Positions 59,163 to 64,000 of a stretch of 64,000 bases of DNA are shown here, piece by piece. The position numbers and the translations under genes are program-made. The notes beneath the pieces are model-generated. The model saw only the letters and a list, made by a program, of their open reading frames with translations. It did not search any database and was not told where the DNA came from. The stretch is from Hyphomicrobiales bacterium. Lineage in GTDB: Bacteria > Pseudomonadota > Alphaproteobacteria > Rhizobiales > Rhizobiaceae. Numbering within the stretch: position 1 is the stretch's first letter; each line of letters starts with the position of its first letter. The stretch lies in the NCBI GenBank assembly GCA_900466005.1, contig UEGQ01000004.1, positions 1 to 64,000 of the forward strand, given 5' to 3'.

Positions 59163-60148
59163 CACGCATCAGGATTCTGACGGAGGCGGAGTTGAGGACG
59201 ATCGTGCCGCTCGACCGCGAAGCTGTCGCCTGTGTCGAAAATGCTTTCCACGCGCTTGCAACCAAGGCGGTGGCGATGCCGCCGATCCTTAGGCTCGATA
59301 TTCCCGAGCATCGCGGCGAGGTTGACGTGAAGACCGCCTATGTCCCCGGCCTCGATAGTTTTGCGATCAAGATCAGCCCTGGCTTCTTCGACAACCCGAA
59401 GGTTGGCCTGCCGAGCACCAACGGCATGATGGTGCTGCTGTCGAGCCGAACCGGCCTGGTCGAGGCGCTGCTGCTCGACAACGGCTACCTCACCGACGTG
59501 CGGACGGCTGCGGCGGGGGCGGTTGCTGCAAGGCATCTCGCCCGGGCGGATGCGGCCGTGGCGACAATCTTCGGCGCCGGCATGCAGGCCGCGCTGCAGC
59601 TCGAAGCTCTGACCCTCGTTCGCCCGATCCGCGAGGCGCGTGTCTGGGCTCGTGACAAGGGGAAGGCCGAAGCCGCCGCACGCGCGCTTACCGGGAGGCT
59701 CGCGATTCCGGTGCGCGCTGAGACCGATCCTGAAGCGGCAGTCCACGGTGCCGACATCATCGTCACCACCACGCCGTCGGACATCCCGGTTCTGAGAGCA
59801 GAATGGTTGCAGCCGGGGCAACACGTCACGGCCATGGGCTCCGATGCGGAACACAAGAATGAACTGGATCCGCGGGCGATCACCCGCGGTCTCTATTTTG
59901 CCGACAGCCTGAAACAGACGCGCCGGCTCGGCGAATTGCATCATGCCATTGAAGCGGGTTTCGCGGCGCCCGAGGCGGAATTCGCCGAGCTCGGACAGGT
60001 GATCGCAGGTCTTAGGCCCGGGCGCACGAGGGACGACGACATCACAATTGCCGACCTGACGGGGACCGGCATCCAGGACACCGCCATTGCCACGCTGGCC
60101 TTTGCGCGCGCGAGTGCCGCAGGTGCTGGGACGACATTCGAGAGCTGA
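59159..60148 (+). CDS. eutC: EutC, ornithine-cyclodeaminase-family enzyme
   Basis: The 329-residue protein is of the ornithine cyclodeaminase / mu-crystallin family: IVPLDREAVACVENAFHALA, FAIKISPGFFDNPKVGLPST, a Rossmann motif ATIFGAGMQAALQLEAL and GADIIVTTTPSDIPVLRAEW. In the ectoine cluster it acts after EutB to restore the imine or ring in ectoine formation. The product is NAD-binding by fold. It precedes eutD by 32 bases. Confidence 0.9.
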   Translation: MTRIRILTEAELRTIVPLDREAVACVENAFHALATKAVAMPPILRLDIPEHRGEVDVKTAYVPGLDSFAIKISPGFFDNPKVGLPSTNGMMVLLSSRTGLVEALLLDNGYLTDVRTAAAGAVAARHLARADAAVATIFGAGMQAALQLEALTLVRPIREARVWARDKGKAEAAARALTGRLAIPVRAETDPEAAVHGADIIVTTTPSDIPVLRAEWLQPGQHVTAMGSDAEHKNELDPRAITRGLYFADSLKQTRRLGELHHAIEAGFAAPEAEFAELGQVIAGLRPGRTRDDDITIADLTGTGIQDTAIATLAFARASAAGAGTTFES

Positions 60149-60180
60149 ACAACGGCGTTGCCGGACAAGAGGGACGAGAC

Positions 60181-61362
60181 ATGACCCAGGCGAGACTGAA
60201 ATTTTCCCTTGCGGAATACGAGGCGCGGCTGCGCAAAACGCGTGAAGCCATGGAGGCGAAGGGCGTCGACCTGCTGATCGTCAGCGATCCGTCCAACATG
60301 GCCTGGCTCACGGGTTACGACGGCTGGTCGTTCTACGTCCATCAGGCGGTGATCGTGCCGCCGTCCGGCGAGCCGATCTGGTTCGGTCGCGGACAGGATG
60401 CCAACGGAGCCAAGTTGACGGCCTACCTCAAGCACGAGAACATCATCGGCTATCCGGACCATTACGTGCAGTCGACCGAGCGGCACCCGATGGACTACCT
60501 CTCGGGAATACTCTCCGACCGGGGCCTCGGTGCGCTCAGGATCGGGGTCGAGATGGACAATTACTGGTTTTCGGCCGCCGCTTTCGCCTCGTTACAGAAA
60601 CATCTGCCGAATGCGCGCTTCATCGATGCGACGGCGCTGGTCAACTGGCAGCGCGCCGTCAAGAGCGAGACGGAGATCAGGTATATGCGCAACGCCGCCC
60701 GGATCGTCGAGGCGATGCACCAGCGCATCTTCGACAAGATCGAAGTCGGCATGCGCAAATGCGATCTCGTCGCCGAGATCTACGACGCGGGCACACGCGG
60801 CGTCGATGGCATCGGCGGCGACTATCCGGCGATCGTTCCACTCCTGCCTTCGGGGGTGGAGGCATCCGCGCCACACCTGACCTGGGACGACAGGCCGATG
60901 AAGCGCGGGGAGGGGACCTTCTTCGAGGTCGCGGGCTGTTACAATCGTTACCATGTACCGCTGTCGCGCACGGTCTTTCTCGGCAAACCCACACAAGCCT
61001 TCCTCGACGCCGAGAAGGCGACGCTCGAAGGCATGGAGGCGGGGCTTGCCGTCGCCAAGCCCGGCAACACCTGCGAGGATATTGCCAATGCCTTCTTCTC
61101 CGTTCTGAAGAAGTACGGCATCGTGAAAGACAACCGCACCGGCTATCCGATTGGGCTTTCCTATCCGCCGGACTGGGGTGAGCGCACGATGAGCCTTCGT
61201 CCCGGTGACAAGACCGAACTGAAGCCCGGCATGACCTTCCATTTCATGACCGGCCTATGGCTCGAGGACATGGGGTTCGAGACGACCGAGAGCATTCTGA
61301 TCACCGAGAGCGGAGTTGAATGCTTCGCCTCGGTACCGCGCAAGCTGATGGTCAAGGACTGA
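60181..61362 (+). CDS. eutD: EutD/DoeA, ectoine hydrolase
   Basis: The 393-residue protein is of the M24 creatinase/aminopeptidase P fold: an N-terminal domain (residues 1-160) and a pita-bread domain with KSETEIRYMRNAARIVEAMH, GEGTFFEVAGCYNRYHVPLS and GMTFHFMTGLWLEDMGFETT. EutD/DoeA opens the ectoine ring to N-alpha- or N-gamma-acetyl-L-2,4-diaminobutyrate. As in other EutD proteins, the metal-binding residues of M24 peptidases appear to be changed (H/D motifs absent). It starts the catabolic half and is followed by eutE after four bases. Confidence 0.9.
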   Translation: MTQARLKFSLAEYEARLRKTREAMEAKGVDLLIVSDPSNMAWLTGYDGWSFYVHQAVIVPPSGEPIWFGRGQDANGAKLTAYLKHENIIGYPDHYVQSTERHPMDYLSGILSDRGLGALRIGVEMDNYWFSAAAFASLQKHLPNARFIDATALVNWQRAVKSETEIRYMRNAARIVEAMHQRIFDKIEVGMRKCDLVAEIYDAGTRGVDGIGGDYPAIVPLLPSGVEASAPHLTWDDRPMKRGEGTFFEVAGCYNRYHVPLSRTVFLGKPTQAFLDAEKATLEGMEAGLAVAKPGNTCEDIANAFFSVLKKYGIVKDNRTGYPIGLSYPPDWGERTMSLRPGDKTELKPGMTFHFMTGLWLEDMGFETTESILITESGVECFASVPRKLMVKD

Positions 61363-61366
61363 GTTC

Positions 61367-62374
61367 ATGGGCATACAGCATTTGCGGCCATCGCCGATCA
61401 GCGCCACGGTCGACTTCGACGCGCACGGGGTGCAGCACGGCTTCCTTCGCCTGCCCTACAGCCGGGACGATTCCGCCTGGGGCTCGGTGATGATCCCGGT
61501 CACCGTCGTCAGCAACGGAGAGGGGCCGACCGCCCTTCTGACTGGTGGCAATCACGGTGACGAATATGAAGGGCCGGCCGCGCTCTTCGACCTTGCTCGC
61601 AGGCTGGAGGCGGACGAGGTTCGCGGCAGGGTGATCATCGTCCCGGCGATGAACTATCCCGCCTTCCTGGGAGGTACCCGAACCTCGCCGATCGACAGGG
61701 GGAACATGAACCGCAGCTTTCCCGGCAGGCCGGACGGAACCGTCACCGAGAAGATCGCGGACTATTTCCAGCGCGTGCTTCTGCCGCTCGCGGACGTCGT
61801 GCTCGACTTCCATTCGGGCGGCAAGACGTTGGATTTCCTTCCCTTCTGTGCGGCGCATGTTCTGCCGGACAAGCTACAGGAGGCCAAGGCCTTCGACCTC
61901 GTTCGGGCGTTCGGTGCGCCCTATTCCATGAAGATGCTCGAGATCGATGCGGTCGGCATGTTTGACACCGCCGCCGAGAACATGGGCAAGGTCTTCATCA
62001 CGACGGAGCTCGGCGGCGGCGGCACGGCGACGGCAAGGAGCATCGGCATCGCCAAGGCCGGCGTCGCCAACGTGCTGAAGGCGTCCGGCATTATGAAAGG
62101 AAGTGCCGCACCGGCAGAGACCATTTGGCTCGACATGCCGAACGGCGACTGCTTCGCCTTCGCCGAGGACGGAGGGCTCATTGAGCCGGTGGTCGATCTC
62201 GGAGACCAGGTGGAGGCCGGCGACGTCGTCGCACGCATCTACCCCGTCGGCCGGACCGGTGCCGCGCCCTCGGAGATCCGCGCGAAGATGAGCGGCATCC
62301 TGTGCGCCCGTCATTTCCCCGGCTTGGTCAAGGCGGGCGACTGCGTGTCGGTCATCGCGGTCGTGGTCAGCTGA
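61367..62374 (+). CDS. eutE: EutE/DoeB, N-acetyl-diaminobutyrate deacetylase
   Basis: The 335-residue enzyme is of the succinylglutamate desuccinylase / aspartoacylase family: GGNHGDEYEGPAAL (zinc His and Glu near residues 64-67), NMNRSFPGRPDGTVTEKI, LDFHSGGKTLDF (third ligand) and ITTELGGGGTATARS (catalytic Glu). It removes the acetyl group from N-alpha-acetyl-diaminobutyrate to give diaminobutyrate. Last gene of the operon. The product then enters the aminotransferase at 49069-50445. Confidence 0.9.
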   Translation: MGIQHLRPSPISATVDFDAHGVQHGFLRLPYSRDDSAWGSVMIPVTVVSNGEGPTALLTGGNHGDEYEGPAALFDLARRLEADEVRGRVIIVPAMNYPAFLGGTRTSPIDRGNMNRSFPGRPDGTVTEKIADYFQRVLLPLADVVLDFHSGGKTLDFLPFCAAHVLPDKLQEAKAFDLVRAFGAPYSMKMLEIDAVGMFDTAAENMGKVFITTELGGGGTATARSIGIAKAGVANVLKASGIMKGSAAPAETIWLDMPNGDCFAFAEDGGLIEPVVDLGDQVEAGDVVARIYPVGRTGAAPSEIRAKMSGILCARHFPGLVKAGDCVSVIAVVVS

Positions 62375-62425
62375 CCTGCTTGAAGCCGGCACCGGCCGCA
62401 GGGCCGCATGCCGGACCCAAATCGA

Positions 62426-63511
62426 TTACCGCGCGGTTTCGATGCGCAGCCCCTCTTCGTCAAAGAGGTGGATCGGGGCGCTGGCGAAGGAGAGATCGAT
62501 CACTGCCCCGGGGGTGACGGCATGCTGACCCGGTGCGACGACGAGGATCTTCTGGCTGGCGAGATCGGCATGCAGCACCGTTTCGGCGCCGAGCGCTTCA
62601 ACGAGTGTCAGTTTCGCCGAGACGCTGCTTTCGCTGCGACCGAGCGTGATGTGCTGGGGACGCACGCCGACGGTCACGCGGGAGCCTTCCTTGCCGCTCA
62701 TTTCTGCCAAAGGCAGTTCCAGCCGCTGACCGCCGGCGAGGGAAATGACGGTTCGCCCGGGACCGGCCGCTTCGACGGTTCCGTCGAGGAAGTTCATGTG
62801 CGGTGAGCCGATGAAGCCGGCGACGAAGCGGTTTGCTGGGCGATTGTAGAGCTCGAGCGGCGTGCCGACCTGCTCGATGCGGCCGGCACGCAGCACGACG
62901 ATACGGTCGGCGAGCGTCATCGCCTCGACCTGATCGTGCGTCACGTAGATCATCGTCGCCGAAAGGCGCGCATGGAGCGCGGCAAGCTCGGCGCGAGTGG
63001 AACCGCGCAGCTCGGCGTCGAGGTTCGATAGTGGCTCGTCGAGCAGGAAAGCGACGGGGCGGCGCACAATGGCGCGGCCGATGGCGACACGCTGGCGCTG
63101 GCCGCCTGAAAGCTGACCCGGGCGGCGATCGAGGTAGGCCTCGATTTCCAGCATGCGCGCGGCTTCGGTGATGCGCTCGGCGATCTCGGCTTTCGGCATG
63201 CGGGTGTTTTCAAGGCCGAAGGCGAGGTTCTGCCGCACGCTCATGTGTGGATAAAGCGCATAGGACTGGAAGACCATGGCAAGGCCACGGTCGGCGGCGG
63301 GCACGGTGTTGACGACCTTGCCGTCGATTGCGAGTTCCCCGCTCGATGGCCGGTCAAGGCCGGCGATCATGCGCAGGAGGGTCGATTTTCCGCAACCCGA
63401 GGGACCGACGAAGACGACGAACTCGCCGTCCGCGATCTCCAGGTTGATGTCCTGGATCACGTCGACGGCGCCGAAGGACTTCTTCACGTTGGTGAGCCTG
63501 ATATGTCCCAT
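62426..63511 (-). CDS. ugpC: Sugar ABC importer ATPase, UgpC type (second copy)
   Basis: The 361-residue ATPase has Walker A ([13 protein letters not shown]), signature ([15 protein letters not shown]), Walker B ([13 protein letters not shown]) and the MalK-type C-terminal domain. It is a paralogue of the protein at 34803-35891. It follows a permease gene (63521 to the window end) by nine bases and is the last gene of a leftward operon whose start lies outside the window. The substrate is unknown. Confidence 0.9.
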   Translation of the reverse strand: MGHIRLTNVKKSFGAVDVIQDINLEIADGEFVVFVGPSGCGKSTLLRMIAGLDRPSSGELAIDGKVVNTVPAADRGLAMVFQSYALYPHMSVRQNLAFGLENTRMPKAEIAERITEAARMLEIEAYLDRRPGQLSGGQRQRVAIGRAIVRRPVAFLLDEPLSNLDAELRGSTRAELAALHARLSATMIYVTHDQVEAMTLADRIVVLRAGRIEQVGTPLELYNRPANRFVAGFIGSPHMNFLDGTVEAAGPGRTVISLAGGQRLELPLAEMSGKEGSRVTVGVRPQHITLGRSESSVSAKLTLVEALGAETVLHADLASQKILVVAPGQHAVTPGAVIDLSFASAPIHLFDEEGLRIETAR

Positions 63512-63520
63512 GATGCTCCC

Positions 63521-64000
63521 CTATTTCAGTCCGGTGCCGGCGATGCCGGTGGTGATGAAGCGCTGCAGAAAGATGAAGACCAGCACGACCGGGATCATGG
63601 TCACGACGGTCATGGCGAGGATGAAGTGCCACTGCACGTTCAGTTCGCCCGAATAGATGCTGAGGCCCACCTGAAGGGTGTAGAGTTCCTTACGCGAGAG
63701 GACGATCAACGGCCACAGGAAGTCGTTCCAGCGCCATACGACGGAGAAGATCGCGAGCACCGCGAGTGCCGGCGCCGTCAGCGGCAGGATGATGCGCCAG
63801 TAGATCTGCCATTCCGATGCCTTGTCCATCCGCGCGGCGTCGACCAGCTCGTCGGGAATGGTCAGCATGTACTGGCGCAGGATGAAGACGCCTGTCGGGG
63901 TGGCGACGGTCGGGAGGATCACGCCCCAGAGGCTGTTGAAGAGGCCGAGTGCAGAAACGATCGAGTAGAGCGGCACCATGATGACGGAGAGCGGCACCAT
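63521..64000 (-). CDS. Sugar ABC permease, UgpE/MalG type, partial
   Basis: The visible 159 C-terminal residues contain the EAA region (DELVDAARMDKASEWQIYWR), IILPLTAPALAVLAIFSVVW and the terminal LQRFITTGIAGTGLK. This is the standard second permease of a CUT1 importer. Its start lies beyond base 64000. It precedes the second UgpC-type ATPase. Confidence 0.85.
   Translation of the reverse strand: MVPLSVIMVPLYSIVSALGLFNSLWGVILPTVATPTGVFILRQYMLTIPDELVDAARMDKASEWQIYWRIILPLTAPALAVLAIFSVVWRWNDFLWPLIVLSRKELYTLQVGLSIYSGELNVQWHFILAMTVVTMIPVVLVFIFLQRFITTGIAGTGLK

Noticed and set aside
1-64000. CRISPR arrays, rRNA genes or complete insertion sequences
   Set aside because: No regularly spaced repeats, rRNA signatures or transposase domains with terminal inverted repeats were seen.

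Overview
The window reads as a high-GC alphaproteobacterial replicon segment, most likely Rhizobiaceae (Sinorhizobium/Ensifer, Rhizobium or Shinella type). Three things point there: an ehuABCD-eutABCDE ectoine catabolic cluster in the order known from Sinorhizobium meliloti, many sugar and oligopeptide ABC importers with dedicated regulators, and a patch of toxin-antitoxin modules and decayed genes typical of rhizobial plasmids or chromids. I saw no rRNA, intact tRNA, CRISPR array, repABC locus or complete insertion sequence.

Region 1 (1-7.1 kb) is accessory: the end of an MNT-HEPN gene, an orphan Phd-like antitoxin with a wrecked VapC partner, a HigB/HigA-type module with a palindromic operator and a probably leaderless toxin mRNA, a tyrosine recombinase, a winged-helix protein with GTGGACA repeats upstream, an intact VapBC module and a frameshifted TetR gene. 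Region 2 (7.1-25.2 kb) is a series of stress and redox units: Rrf2/methyltransferase, DipZ, two secreted alpha/beta hydrolases, an OmpR/EnvZ-type pair, Ohr, TetR/ABC-F around a perfect 24-bp palindrome, AraC/hydrolase, LysR/metallo-beta-lactamase-fold protein, and an operon DUF305 - YVTN propeller - ECF sigma - anti-sigma.

Region 3 (26.2-34.7 kb) is one rightward operon: a peptide-family ABC importer (two ATPases, two permeases, Tat-exported binding protein) with three unrelated phosphoesterases. It resembles the Agrobacterium agrocinopine (acc) operon and may import and cleave a phosphodiester. Region 4 (34.8-42.5 kb) is a leftward sugar operon (binding protein, two permeases, GH2 glycosidase, ATPase) behind a LacI regulator; the same 19-bp sequence stands before both the binding-protein gene and the lacI-type gene.

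Region 5 (42.8-49.0 kb) holds periplasmic thiol-redox genes (DsbA-like, Lgt/TlpA-like, DsbD) with a cysteine L,D-transpeptidase, divergent from a PmrA/PmrB-like two-component pair across an exact CTTAAG-N5-CTTAAG box. Region 6 (49.1-62.4 kb) is ectoine/5-hydroxyectoine uptake and degradation: leftward asnC-type regulator, semialdehyde dehydrogenase and aminotransferase; rightward enuR, then ehuABCD and eutABCDE with mostly overlapping genes. EutABC turn hydroxyectoine into ectoine, EutD and EutE convert that to diaminobutyrate, and the aminotransferase and dehydrogenase give aspartate. Region 7 (62.4 kb to the end) is the tail of another leftward sugar ABC operon.
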